Assembly (NCBI GenBank): GCA_017302435.1
Contig: JAFLDL010000004.1
Location: 1-64,000 of the forward strand
DNA from: Candidatus Accumulibacter necessarius
Lineage (GTDB): Bacteria > Pseudomonadota > Gammaproteobacteria > Burkholderiales > Rhodocyclaceae
Direction of reading: 5' to 3'
Length of the DNA stretch: 64,000 nucleotides
Shown: positions 37,063 to 44,593 of the stretch, piece after piece
Position numbering within the stretch: the first letter of the stretch is position 1
Layout of the letters: every line of letters begins with the position of its first letter
Program-made: the position numbers and the translations under genes
The notes under the pieces: generated by a model
What the model was told of the DNA's origin: nothing
The model's input: only the letters and a program-made list of their open reading frames with translations
The model's database searches: none

Positions 37063-37317
37063 TCATGCCTCAATCCCGGGCCGCCGGATCGTCGCGCGCA
37101 TGATCCAGGCTTCGTCCTTCAGGCAGTCGCGCACGAACGCAAACACCGCCAGCAGGTCCTCCCGTTGCAAGTGCGGATAGCTTTCCAGTATCTGCGCCTC
37201 GCGCCAGCCAGATGCCATCAGGTCCAGAATGCACTCCACCCCGGTGCGTGTCCCCTTGATGTGGGGTCTGCCGAACAAGGTTTCGGGGTTGGCAACAATT
37301 CGCTCCTGCCAGTCCAT
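37063..37317 (-). CDS. DUF433 family protein (antitoxin-like)
   Basis: 84 residues. The ATG at 37317 has AAGGAG 7 nt upstream. WQERIVANPETLFGRPHIKGTRTGVECILDLMASGWR is the DUF433 pattern, a winged-helix DNA-binding fold often found as the antitoxin half of VapBC-like pairs with a PIN-like DUF5615 toxin. No intact toxin follows here, and the small gene upstream is not one either. It may be a solitary or orphaned antitoxin at the border of the decayed conjugative element. Confidence 0.82.
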   Translation of the reverse strand: MDWQERIVANPETLFGRPHIKGTRTGVECILDLMASGWREAQILESYPHLQREDLLAVFAFVRDCLKDEAWIMRATIRRPGIEA

Positions 37318-37345
37318 GAATTGGCTCCTTGTCAAAATCCCGGAA

Positions 37346-37486
37346 TTATCTCCTCGGCCAATCGTCGATGGCGACGACGCTCAACTCGCCGTGTCGATCA
37401 ACCGTGATTGACCGATGCACCTTGGCAAATGAGTATACGCTCGACTTGCTGCGATGCTGCCACCAGACGCCTTTCAGAACCTCCAT
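37346..37486 (-). CDS. small hypothetical ORF (46 codons) upstream of the DUF433 gene
   Basis: ATG at 37486, TAA at 37346-37348, same strand as and 28 nt upstream of the DUF433 start. The product begins MEVLKGVWWQHRSK and ends VDRHGELSVVAIDDWPRR. Its regular beta-like ending (RSITVDRHGELSVVAID) is not shadow-like. The frame stays open upstream of the ATG into the trb remnant, so it may instead be the 3' end of a gene cut by that junction. No domain recognised. Confidence 0.35.
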   Translation of the reverse strand: MEVLKGVWWQHRSKSSVYSFAKVHRSITVDRHGELSVVAIDDWPRR

Positions 37487-37489
37487 GCT

Positions 37490-37710
37490 GCCGTCCGGGG
37501 ACGCTGATTTCCGGGATCAACTCCTTGCTGTCAGGCCAGATCATGGCCCTGGTTGCGCAAGACGTGTACGACACGCCAACCGGCAAGCATCTGTTGACCC
37601 CGTAAGGCTCGCGCCTGGTCGGCCGATACTCAACCGATATTGCCTACGGCCAGGCCCGTGTGCTCGTCGCCTGGCAGCGCATCGTCTTTCCGGACGGTAA
37701 GGCGATCGAC
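37490..37710 (+). pseudogene. trbI: trbI (VirB10-like) internal fragment
   Basis: The plus strand encodes PGTLISGINSLLSGQIMALV, then VYDTPTGKHLLTP, a TAA stop at 37602-37604, and in the same frame GSRLVGRYSTDIAYGQARVLVAWQRIVFPDG. This is the C-terminal core of TrbI, the VirB10-like channel protein of conjugative type IV secretion ('LLIPQGSRLIGTYDS'). The stop stands exactly where the family has Gln, so it is a nonsense mutation (CAA/CAG to TAA). Both ends are missing, and it is joined in frame to a trbJ fragment near 37710. Confidence 0.8.
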
Positions 37711-38151
37711 GCGTACCTCGGCAAGTTCCAGGACGCGTCCTATTACCGCGGCTCGCCCTGCTTCAGGCAAGGCGGTTGCACCGACGCGGAGTGGGCGGCG
37801 ATCAAGGAGAACCAGCGCCTCGGTTCAGAAGCACAGAAGAGAGCCACCGATGCGCTGTTCAGGGGTCTGGACAAGCAACACGCTGCTCTGGAAGCGGACG
37901 CCAGGACATTGCAGCGCCTCCAGGCGAGTGCGCAGAGCGCGACCGGCCAGATGCAGGCGATCAGCTACGCGAACCAGCTTGCCAGCCAGCAGGCCAACCA
38001 ACTGCTGCAGATTCGCGCCCTGCTGGTAGCCGAGCAAAACGCCATCGCCACCCGCAATCAGGTGCTTGCGGATCGGGAAGCACAACAAGCCGCTGCCGGC
38101 GAGCAACTGCGTCAGGGAAGCTACGTCGCCAGCCCGGTCTGCAACTGGTAA
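37711..38151 (+). pseudogene. trbJ: trbJ 3' fragment
   Basis: In frame with the trbI remnant, about 147 codons read YLGKFQDASYYRGSPCF, then AQKRATDALFRGLDKQ, then ANQLASQQANQLLQIRALLV, ending SYVASPVCNW. This is the C-terminal half of TrbJ, a VirB5-like secreted pilus-associated protein. The N-terminus with signal peptide is gone, so the trbI-trbJ junction is a deletion that removed the intervening DNA and changed gene order. Confidence 0.82.
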
Positions 38152-38166
38152 ACGAAAGGAATCGAC

Positions 38167-38403
38167 ATGATCACCAAACGCCCTGCCCTCCTGACCCTCG
38201 CCGCCCCCGTCGCCGCCTTGATCAGTGCCTGCTCACCGGAAACGCCCAAGAAGGAAATGCCGGCCGTGAACGACGAAAACTGCAAGCCGGAAAAGATCGC
38301 CCAGGTCGAAGACAAAGGGACGCGCGAGCAGTTCGCCTCGGCGTGTCTGCGTCGCGGCCCCGGGGTTCCAACCGAGTCCAAGGAAAGAATGGTGGGCTCG
38401 CCG
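38167..38403 (+). CDS. trbK: TrbK-like entry-exclusion lipoprotein (3' end fused to trbL)
   Basis: ATG at 38167 with AAAGGA 6 nt upstream. The lipoprotein signal MITKRPALLTLAAPVAALIS is followed by ACSPE, with the lipobox Cys at about residue 22. CKPEKIAQVEDKGTREQFASACLRRG then matches the small TrbK surface-exclusion proteins that block entry of related plasmids. No stop separates it from the start of trbL at about 38404, so the normal TrbK C-terminus is missing and the frame continues into trbL. It may still be translated as a fusion up to the TAG at 38548. Confidence 0.6.
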
Positions 38404-39010
38404 ATGAGCATGGCCGCCGTCGGCAAGGTTGCCATCGTTCCGATGCTGTTGTGGCTGGTACTCTTCCCCATCGACGCCCAGGCAGCGATCGACCACGCGG
38501 GCGTCCTCGATAACGTCCTGGCGCGCTATGCGGCCGCGGCCAGCGCCTAGGCAGGCGTCATCACGGCGCGAGCCAGCTTTCTGTTCTGGACGCTTGCCGT
38601 GATCTCGATGGTCTGGACCTTCGGCATGCTGGCCTTGCGCAAGGCCGACCTCGGCGACTTCTACGCCGAATTCTTCCGGTTCACGGTGTTCACGGGCTTC
38701 TTCTGGTGGCTGCTGACCAACGGTCCGCGCTTCGCCACCGACATCATGGATTCCCTGCGCACACTTGGCGGCATGGCCACCGGGACAGGCGCCACGCTGA
38801 CCCCGTCGGGCATCGTCGATATTGGCTTCGACATTTTCTTCAAGGTGCTCGACCAGTCGTCGCTGTGGTCACCCGTGGACAGCGCGGCCGGCATCCTCCT
38901 CAGCGCCGCCATCCTCATCATCCTGGCGTTGATCGGCGTGAACATGCTGGTGCTCCTGGTGAGTGGCTAGATCCTGTCTTACGCCGGCGTCTTCTTCCTC
39001 GGCTTAGGAT
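38404..39010 (+). pseudogene. trbL: trbL, truncated and with several stops
   Basis: The frame reads VAIVPMLLWLVLFPIDAQ, then AAIDHAGVLDNVLARYAAAASA, a TAG at 38548-38550, and goes on with AGVITARASFLFWTLAVISM, later GIVDIGFDIFFKVLDQSSLW, VNMLVLLVSG, a second TAG (38968-38970), ILSYAGVFFLGLG and then TAA. This is TrbL, the VirB6-like inner-membrane channel subunit. Both TAG codons replace Trp of the family (TGG to TAG). The C-terminal half is absent, and the frame runs into a SulP fragment. Confidence 0.85.
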
Positions 39011-39015
39011 AAGGC

Positions 39016-39336
39016 CTGCAGACCCTGCGTCACTACGAGCTGGCCTGGCTGCGTCACGATATTGCCGCCGGTCTGGTGTGACCACCATGTTGGTGCCGGT
39101 CGGTATTGCCTACGCAGTCGCCTCGGGCGTACCGGGCATCTACGGCCTCTACGCCACGATCATTCCGCTGCTCGCCTATGCGCTGTTCGGCCCGAGCCGC
39201 ATTCTGGTACTGGGGCCGGACTCGTCGCTGGCGGCGCTGATTCTCGCCGTCGTCGCCGCTATCCGGCGGCGACCCGCTGCGCGCTGTCGCTCTGGCAAGC
39301 ATGATGGCGGTGGTCTCGGGGGTCCTCTGCATCCTG
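39016..39336 (+). pseudogene. N-terminal fragment of a SulP-family anion permease
   Basis: LQTLRHYELAWLRHDIAAGLV, then after a one-base shift MLVPVGIAYAVASGVPGIYG, LYATIIPLLAYALFG, PSRILVLGPDSSLAALILAV, and after another shift GGDPLRAVALASMMAVVSG. This is the start of a SulP sulfate/bicarbonate transporter, including the first helices and the conserved LGPDSS motif. Two frameshifts and loss of everything after the first ~110 residues make it nonfunctional. Similarity ends at the 13-bp repeat at 39339. Confidence 0.82.
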
Positions 39337-39338
39337 TA

Positions 39339-39351
39339 GGATAAGAAATCC
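39339..39351. repeat. 13-bp direct repeat, left copy
   Basis: GGATAAGAAATCC here is repeated exactly at 41179-41191. The two copies bracket the IS91-like transposase and its flanking palindromes (1.84 kb apart). The left copy coincides with the end of the SulP similarity. Confidence 0.6.
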
Positions 39352-39450
39352 AACGGCACCGACGAGAGTATATGAGCCTTCAACAAGCAGCGTCAATGTC
39401 GAATTTGGACCCGGAAGCCCCTGAAAAGTCCTCTGAATTCCGCCCGCTCA

Positions 39451-39490
39451 GTGCCTGCGGTCATCCGCCAGGGCGGATGACCGCAGGCAC
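39451..39490. repeat. perfect 19-bp stem-loop downstream of the IS91-like transposase
   Basis: GTGCCTGCGGTCATCCGCC (39451-39469) and its exact complement at 39472-39490 are separated by only AG. It lies about 80 nt beyond the transposase stop, inside the 13-bp repeats. It is a possible replication-termination (terIS-like) hairpin or bidirectional terminator. No T-run follows on either side, which argues against an ordinary rho-independent terminator. Confidence 0.7.
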
Positions 39491-39569
39491 GAGTCCTCTC
39501 ACGACGGGCAATGGCAGCTCGTCTGGCTTCGAGCTTTGCGCTTGTGCGACTGCACGCTGCCCAACACAT

Positions 39570-41045
39570 CTACCAGGCGACGCGCTGGTCGAATTGGTAC
39601 TCCGGCGCCGACTGAGCCTGCGCTTCGCCCTCGCCCATGTTGGCGCCCTGCATCTCCCAGAGCGGGGGCGCACGGGCTTTCATCAGACGTGGCGGCGAGG
39701 TCGGTTCGCCCAGATGGCTCAGGATCTCGCGGACGGCAGCGGCGTCGGTGATGAAGGCGATGATTCGCATCCCGCCGCCGCAGCGTGGACAGACGAGCGG
39801 AAAGACCTCATAGATCCGCGCGAGCAGCAGCGCCCAAGCGTAACGGGCGGCGCGACGGAGGATCGCTTCCGCTTCCCCCGGTGCTTCCTCTGTCCCCTCG
39901 GACGACCGGCCTGGCGTGACGCTTGGCGCAGCGGTCGCAGCGATTGACTCGGTCGCGGTTGCCGCCGGCGTACCGTCCGGCACGCCGGCGAGCGCAATCA
40001 CCTGCCCCCGCAGCCGCGCGTTCGGTGCCAGCACCCCGTAGTAACGATGCCGATGTCGGCGCGGCGGCGGAATCAGCGCCGCCAGACGCTCGATCAGTTC
40101 GAGCGGTGTGAGCATCAGTCTGATGCTGCCGCCGGGACCCGGCTTGAGGCTCTCGTAGACCAAGTGTTCGGCGTCGATTTCACGCAAGCGCTCCAGCGCG
40201 AAGGCCGGGTGAGCGCAATACCGCAGCAGCCGTTCCAGGCCCGGGCGGTCGGCGCCTTCGATGCGCACGCTGGCGTCGAGCGAGAAGCCGCCACCATGCG
40301 TCCAGTTTGCCATCGTCTCGGCGTCTTCCGGCTCAAGCACACCGCGTCGGGTCAGCGCGCGCAGCAGACGGCGGCGGACCTTGGCGTGGACTTCGTCGAG
40401 TAACTTCTGGTCGGGGGCACGGCTTTCGTGAAACGTCGCAGTTGCCGAGGTGTGAGCCTCGAAAATGCCCTCGATAACGAGGCAGTTGAAGTGCACCTAC
40501 GGATTGAGCAACGCGCCAAAACGGTGGATGAAGGCCACCCCATCGATCCGCGAATCGGAATCCGCCGCCGGGCAGGAGCGGCGCAAGGCTTGTTCCACGA
40601 CGCTCAGGAAAATGCGCAGCGCCAGCGTCTCGATCGCCCGATCATGTTCGAGGTGATAACGCAGCCGCTTCGGAACCGACAGCACCCACTGGCGGACCGG
40701 CAGTCGCGGGAAAACGTGGTCGGCCAGATGGGCGGCGGTTTCGACCATTCGCCGGGTGTTGCAAGCGGGACAGACACCACGGCCCTTGCACGACCAGGCA
40801 ATGAGAAAATCGTGACCGCACTCGGCGCATCGAGCGCGGGCAAAGCCATGCGCGAGAATCCCGCCTTCGAGATAGCGGCGGAACTCGCGTTCGACATGGG
40901 CTGGGCCGGAAGCGCTCTGGCGGCTATCGCAGGAGAGTTCGAGCCAGGTGGCGAGGTGGGTTTGCACGGTGCGATAGAGCACGGTACGTTCGGGCCGGCG
41001 ACGGCGATAGACGGCAGTGCGAGCAGGAGCACAGGCGGCAGACAT
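39570..41045 (-). pseudogene. IS91-family transposase with one internal stop
   Basis: The minus-strand frame starts [20 protein letters not shown] at 41045. It shows the N-terminal zinc-binding module ([30 protein letters not shown]) and then the Y2-transposase block ([21 protein letters not shown]). It is interrupted by a TAG at 40497-40499 and continues in the same frame with [46 protein letters not shown] and a C-terminal [13 protein letters not shown]. Total about 490 codons, the expected size of IS91/IS801-type proteins. The stop falls in the conserved 'GALLNPxVHFN' block, where relatives have His or Gln. Apart from that one codon the frame is intact, so inactivation is recent, or the site is read through at a low level. 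Confidence 0.85.
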
Positions 41046-41072
41046 GGGGATACGAGTCGGGCAATCGAGAGG

Positions 41073-41100
41073 CCACAACTGTACGCCCATACAGTTGTGG
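41073..41100. repeat. 11-bp inverted repeat just upstream of the IS91-like transposase
   Basis: CCACAACTGTA (41073-41083) and TACAGTTGTGG (41090-41100) are perfect arms with a 6-nt spacer, about 28 nt before the likely transposase start. It could be an operator or the origin-end (oriIS-like) structure of the element. Confidence 0.6.
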
Positions 41101-41178
41101 CATCAATGCCTGCTGGCTGCGGGACGCGCGCCCTAGTCATGGGCGCAACCCTTTACCCCGAGCCTTCTGAAGGACAAA

Positions 41179-41191
41179 GGATAAGAAATCC
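41179..41191. repeat. 13-bp direct repeat, right copy
   Basis: Exact second copy of GGATAAGAAATCC (see 39339-39351), located between the transposase 5' region and the promoter of the nucleotidyltransferase gene. Confidence 0.6.
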
Positions 41192-41266
41192 CCTGAATTG
41201 GGGTCGCCAAGCCCCATAGAGGGGAACAAGCGTTGCCCTCAGTTTAGCGCGCTGATCCCCAGATCA

Positions 41267-41280
41267 GGTACCATAGTACC
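41267..41280. promoter_or_regulatory. palindromic operator candidate before the nucleotidyltransferase gene
   Basis: GGTAC-CATA-GTACC is a perfect 5-bp inverted repeat ending 4 nt before the ATG at 41285. A partly symmetrical CCCATTATGGGG follows and includes the start codon. The encoded protein begins with a helix-turn-helix, so autoregulation is likely. There is no clear ribosome site in between. Confidence 0.5.
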
Positions 41281-41284
41281 CATT

Positions 41285-41929
41285 ATGGGGAATAAAGACT
41301 CTGTGTCGATTTCAGATGCGCTCTTCTCTGGAGGCCAGCAGCGGGTGCTTGGGCTGTTGTTTGGTCAACCGGACCGATCTTTCTACGCCAACGAAATTGC
41401 AAAGCTTGCCTTGACCGGGCGTGGCGCGCTGCAGCGTGAACTGGAACGAATGACCTCCTCCGGTCTGATCACCATGACTCCCCTCGGCCGACAGAAACAC
41501 TACCAGGCCAACCGGAAATCGCCGATCTTCACGGAACTCCGGGGGATCGTCCTCAAGACCTTCGGGCTGGCCGATGTCCTGCGTGCCGCCTTGTCCGAGT
41601 GTGCCGATCTCGTTCGTTGCGCCTTCATCTATGGTTCCGTGGCCAAGGGCACGGATACGGCGGCCAGCGACATCGACGTCATGGTCATCGCCGAGGGCTT
41701 GAGCTACAGTCATCTCTTCGAGGTGCTGGCCAAGGCAGAGGAAGTACTGGGTCGCAAGGTGAACCCCACCCTCTACGCAGCGGAAGATTTCTCGAAGAAG
41801 CTACGTAGCGACAACCACTTCCTGACCCGCATCGTCCAGCAACCAAAGATCATGCTCATCGGCGACGACAATGACCTCCCCACGGGAAACTCTGCAGAAT
41901 CTGGCGAGGATCGGCAAGCTCAAGGCTGA
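41285..41929 (+). CDS. winged-helix/nucleotidyltransferase protein (MNT-type antitoxin candidate)
   Basis: 214 residues from the ATG at 41285. N-terminal ArsR-like winged helix (about 10-80: VLGLLFGQPDRSFYANEIAK, GALQRELERMTSSGLITM). Minimal nucleotidyltransferase domain (about 95-200) with the active-site pattern FIYGSVAKGTDTAASDIDVMVI: Gly117-Ser118 and the metal-binding Asp129 and Asp131 are all present, so it should be catalytically competent. MNT proteins paired with HEPN proteins neutralise them by adding nucleotides (type VII toxin-antitoxin). The downstream HEPN-like gene overlaps by 59 nt. This pair is the only unbroken gene set inside the decayed element. Confidence 0.82.
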   Translation: MGNKDSVSISDALFSGGQQRVLGLLFGQPDRSFYANEIAKLALTGRGALQRELERMTSSGLITMTPLGRQKHYQANRKSPIFTELRGIVLKTFGLADVLRAALSECADLVRCAFIYGSVAKGTDTAASDIDVMVIAEGLSYSHLFEVLAKAEEVLGRKVNPTLYAAEDFSKKLRSDNHFLTRIVQQPKIMLIGDDNDLPTGNSAESGEDRQAQG

Positions 41930-42302
41930 ACCCCCTGATCAGGCCGAGTTCGACGGACTGCTCCGATCCGCCAGAAATAGACTGCCGGACGCACAGAACC
42001 CTGGACTGAACGCCGAAAGCCGCTTCAGCCTGGCCTACGACGCAGCACACAGCCTCGCTTTGGCGGCCCTGCGCTGGCATGGGTATCGATCGGAGAACCG
42101 CTATATCGTCTTCCAGATTCTGGGCAGCACCATGTCCTTACCTGTAGCCAAGTGGCGTTTCCTCGACAACTGCCACCAGAAGCGTAACCGTGCCCTCTAC
42201 GATGGCGACTATGAAGAAGACGAGCCGTTGATCCGGGAACTGATTGCAGTTGCCAAGGAACTTCAGGCTGCGGTGGAGGCGCTGGGCCCTGTTGAAGCCT
42301 GA
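41871..42302 (+). CDS. HEPN-like partner protein (toxin candidate)
   Basis: A 143-residue, mostly helical protein starting inside the end of the nucleotidyltransferase gene (59-nt overlap, different frame). The helix pattern (FSLAYDAAHSLALAALRWHGYR, later FLDNCHQKRNRALYDG) is that of HEPN-family proteins. The usual RNase pair R-x4-6-H is not visible: the equivalent stretch is Arg105-Asn-Arg-Ala-Leu-Tyr110, as in the HEPN subgroup with an R..Y motif. Tyr110 could be the residue modified by the nucleotidyltransferase. Ribonuclease activity is therefore uncertain. Confidence 0.75.
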   Translation: MTSPRETLQNLARIGKLKAEPPDQAEFDGLLRSARNRLPDAQNPGLNAESRFSLAYDAAHSLALAALRWHGYRSENRYIVFQILGSTMSLPVAKWRFLDNCHQKRNRALYDGDYEEDEPLIRELIAVAKELQAAVEALGPVEA

Positions 42303-42303
42303 T

Positions 42304-42333
42304 TGTTTCTGGCTGCTGCACGAGCCAGAAACA
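42304..42333. terminator. stem-loop after the HEPN gene
   Basis: TGTTTCTGGCT (42304-42314) pairs perfectly with AGCCAGAAACA (42323-42333) around 8 nt, two bases after the HEPN stop codon. No T-run follows, so termination is plausible but not certain. It could protect the 3' end of the toxin-antitoxin mRNA. Confidence 0.5.
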
Positions 42334-42380
42334 AGGAAATGGGCCCGGCTCGATTCATTCAAGGACAACAGCCGCGACGA

Positions 42381-44091
42381 TCATCCGACCTTCGCTACCC
42401 GACGCACCGCCTGCTCCTGCCTTTCCCGACGCGCCAGCCCCTCAACACTCCGCCCCTGCTGCCACTCAATCACGTCATCAACCACCGACCGAACCTGCCG
42501 CGCAACTTCTTCCTGCCCCAGCACACTTCGGGTAGCCAAGTCATTGAAGTCGGTGAAGCCCTTCGGGTTCGCGGCCTGCTCGCCGGGCGCGAAGATCGGT
42601 AGCAGCAGCTTGCCGCCGACCGCCCTGGCGGCTTCTTCAGCCTTGCTGCGGCCTGGGTTGACGCCCTGCGTAGCCTCCAGGTGCTTGTCGTCGTCGCCGG
42701 CGATCACCATCGGTTTGTCCGGGTACTTCTCGTGCAGGGCCTTGGCGACAGGCACCAGGTTCCCCGAGTCGAAGGCCGCGACGGTCGCGAAGCCGAGCGT
42801 CTGTGACAGGCTGCCGGCGGTGGCTTAGCCTTCGCCGATGACCAGGACGGGTGCCTTGGCCAGCGCGTCCAGGCCGCCGATGACATGGAAGCAGACTTCC
42901 TTGCGGCTGTCCTTGGCGAAGCGCTTGCTGCCGTCCTCCCGGATGTACCGCATCGTCCATTGCTTGCCGTCGACGTCGGTCGCCGGGATGTAGGTTTTCT
43001 GGCCTTCGCGGTCAGTGAAGACTCCGGGCTGGGCTCGATGCCCTTGGCTTTCATGTACGCGGTCGGCTCGGTGACCGGCAGCAGCTTCGTCATCTGCCGG
43101 GCGACACGCTCCGCGGTCTGCTCGTTCAGCCGCTCTTGCTCGGCACTGCGGGCCTGCAGCTTTTCGGCCGCCTCGGCGAGCATCCTGGCTTTCTGCTCGG
43201 GGTCGAAGGCGTAGCCCTTCGATTTCCACTTCAGGTCGATGCCAGTCTTGTTGTTCTTCATGTAGCCAGCCGGGTGGCCGTCCAGGTGGCCGACATAAAA
43301 TCCCGACCCGGATTTCTCGCTGTGCTTCTCGCCTTCGACGCTGATGCGGTGCTTCTGGCCGTCCATGATCGGGTGTTCACCGCTCACGACGCAGCCGATC
43401 GAGCGCAACGCCTCGGCGAACTCATCCTTCGGCGTCATCGCCGGGCCTTGCGGAGTGGGCACGTTCTCGGGCTTCCAGCGCTTGAGCTTCGTCATGTCGG
43501 CTTTCGGCCCGGCGTACCAGGACTTCACGGCCTTGTCCCACACGGCGCCGGCAGCCTTGGCGGCGACGCGTTCGCCGTAGGGAACGGCGAGATACTGGCG
43601 CGGCGGGGTGGCGGGCGACTGCTTGGGCCGGACCGGGGGGGAGCAGCCGGTGTCCATTGGGCAAAGGGGGCTGGATCCACACTAGCCGGGACATACCAGG
43701 ACTGTTCCTGACGATCCCAGCGCGCACCCAGCGCGTTCGCCTCGTCCTTATGCGGGTAGGGAACGTCGATCCAGGTCTTGCTGGACTGGCTGGCCTGGCC
43801 GGCCTGGGTAGTCTGCTGCTCGCGTTCGTGTTCAGCGATCTGCCGTTGCAGATCCTTGTCGTTGAGGAGCGCGGCGACGTCGGCCGACTTGCGCGCTTCT
43901 CGGGCGGTGGCAATGTCCTCGTCGGTGCTGTTGGGGTCGCGGCGCACCCGTTCTTCCTCGATTCGCGCCAGCCGGGCCGCTTGCTCGTGAGGGTTGATCG
44001 GATCGAGGCGAGGATCGGCAACTGCCGCTTCGCCATCGATTGAGTTGAGCGCCGCGCTCGCGAGCGCGGGGGTCTGCGTGAAGCTCTGCAT
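42381..44091 (-). pseudogene. TraC/TOPRIM-type primase, frameshifted and with an internal stop
   Basis: From an ATG at 44091 (MQSFTQTPALASAALNS) the frame encodes WIDVPYPHKDEANALGARWD, shifts near 43640 to a second copy of the same small domain (YLAVPYGERVAAKAAGAVWD), and shifts again near 43030. It then reads PVLVIGEG, a TAA (42825-42827), and ATAGSLSQTLGFATVAAFDS, VIAGDDDKHLEATQGVNPGR and GFTDFNDLA. These are two DUF5710-like repeats followed by a TOPRIM domain (GEGxATA and the DDDKH acidic loop) of plasmid/ICE primases. At least two frameshifts and one nonsense codon (where relatives have Tyr in GEGYATA) make it a pseudogene. Confidence 0.82.
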
Positions 44092-44122
44092 GGCCGCCTC
44101 CTGATTCTCTGTGTTGCCCTCG

Positions 44123-44525
44123 TTACTGGATCACGGCGCCGGACGCCAGCAAGATGGCTTCGGCGCGCTCGACGGCGTCCCAGGTCTGTTCCCTGCGTTG
44201 CATCGGCGGCAGGCCGTCGATCTGCTCGGCGTTGAAGACGGTGGCGAAGAACACCCGCGGCCGCTCCAGCCGCACTTCCGCTTTGACCGGCTGGCCCTGG
44301 GCATCGAGGGGCTTGCCGCTCTCGTCGGTGCGGGTCTGCTCCTCGCTGAACTTCCAGTACTGGATGGCCGTGCCGTGCGCGCCGGCGGCAGCGGCCTGCT
44401 TGTAGGTCAGCCAGCGTTGATCGATACGGCCCTGGCTCAGCAACTGGATGGCGTTGATGCCGCGATAGCGCTTGTCGGTAGTCGGGTTAATCGGGATCAG
44501 GGAAGACGCCTCGCCCGGGAAAGGA
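44123..44525 (-). pseudogene. ArdC-type antirestriction protein, N-terminal domain remnant
   Basis: The minus strand reads ASSLIPINPTTDKRYRGINA, then QRWLTYKQAAAAGAHGTAIQ, then YWKFSEEQTRTDESGKPLD, ending LLASGAVIQ and TAA. This is the ArdC single-stranded-DNA-binding domain (DUF1738). The start is missing, the segment between AGA and GTAIQYWKF (normally QVRKGEKG-like) is shortened, and the metallopeptidase half after GAVI is cut off. It marks the right border of the decayed element, directly before cutA. Confidence 0.8.
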
Positions 44526-44593
44526 AGGGCTGGCCGACGGCCGCAACGGCAGGGCACAGCGCCGCCACCTCGAGAAGGAGTAGAATCCGGCTC

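Larger units (their letters stand above)
37487..44530. mobile_element. decayed integrative/conjugative element (trb-type) with later insertions
   Basis: The segment contains pieces of trbI, trbJ, trbK and trbL in an order close to the trb transfer operon, a TOPRIM/TraC-type primase, an ArdC-type antirestriction protein, an IS91-like transposase, a SulP fragment and a nucleotidyltransferase/HEPN pair. Nearly every transfer gene is truncated, frameshifted or interrupted by stops. Left flank: DUF433 and the small ORF. Right flank: cutA. No relaxase, coupling protein, VirB4 or integrase is present. Borders are set by where recognisable transfer-gene similarity begins and ends. I found no flanking att repeat. 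Confidence 0.8.

Noticed and set aside
39570..40496. Calling the two halves of the IS91-like frame two separate genes
   Set aside because: They are in the same frame and directly adjacent, separated by a single TAG within a conserved block, so one interrupted gene is the simpler reading.
37487..44530. tRNA-Gly or tRNA-Leu (34061-34294) as the integration site of the conjugative remnant
   Set aside because: No copy of either tRNA 3' end was found near 44530, and 3 kb of unrelated chromosomal genes lie between.
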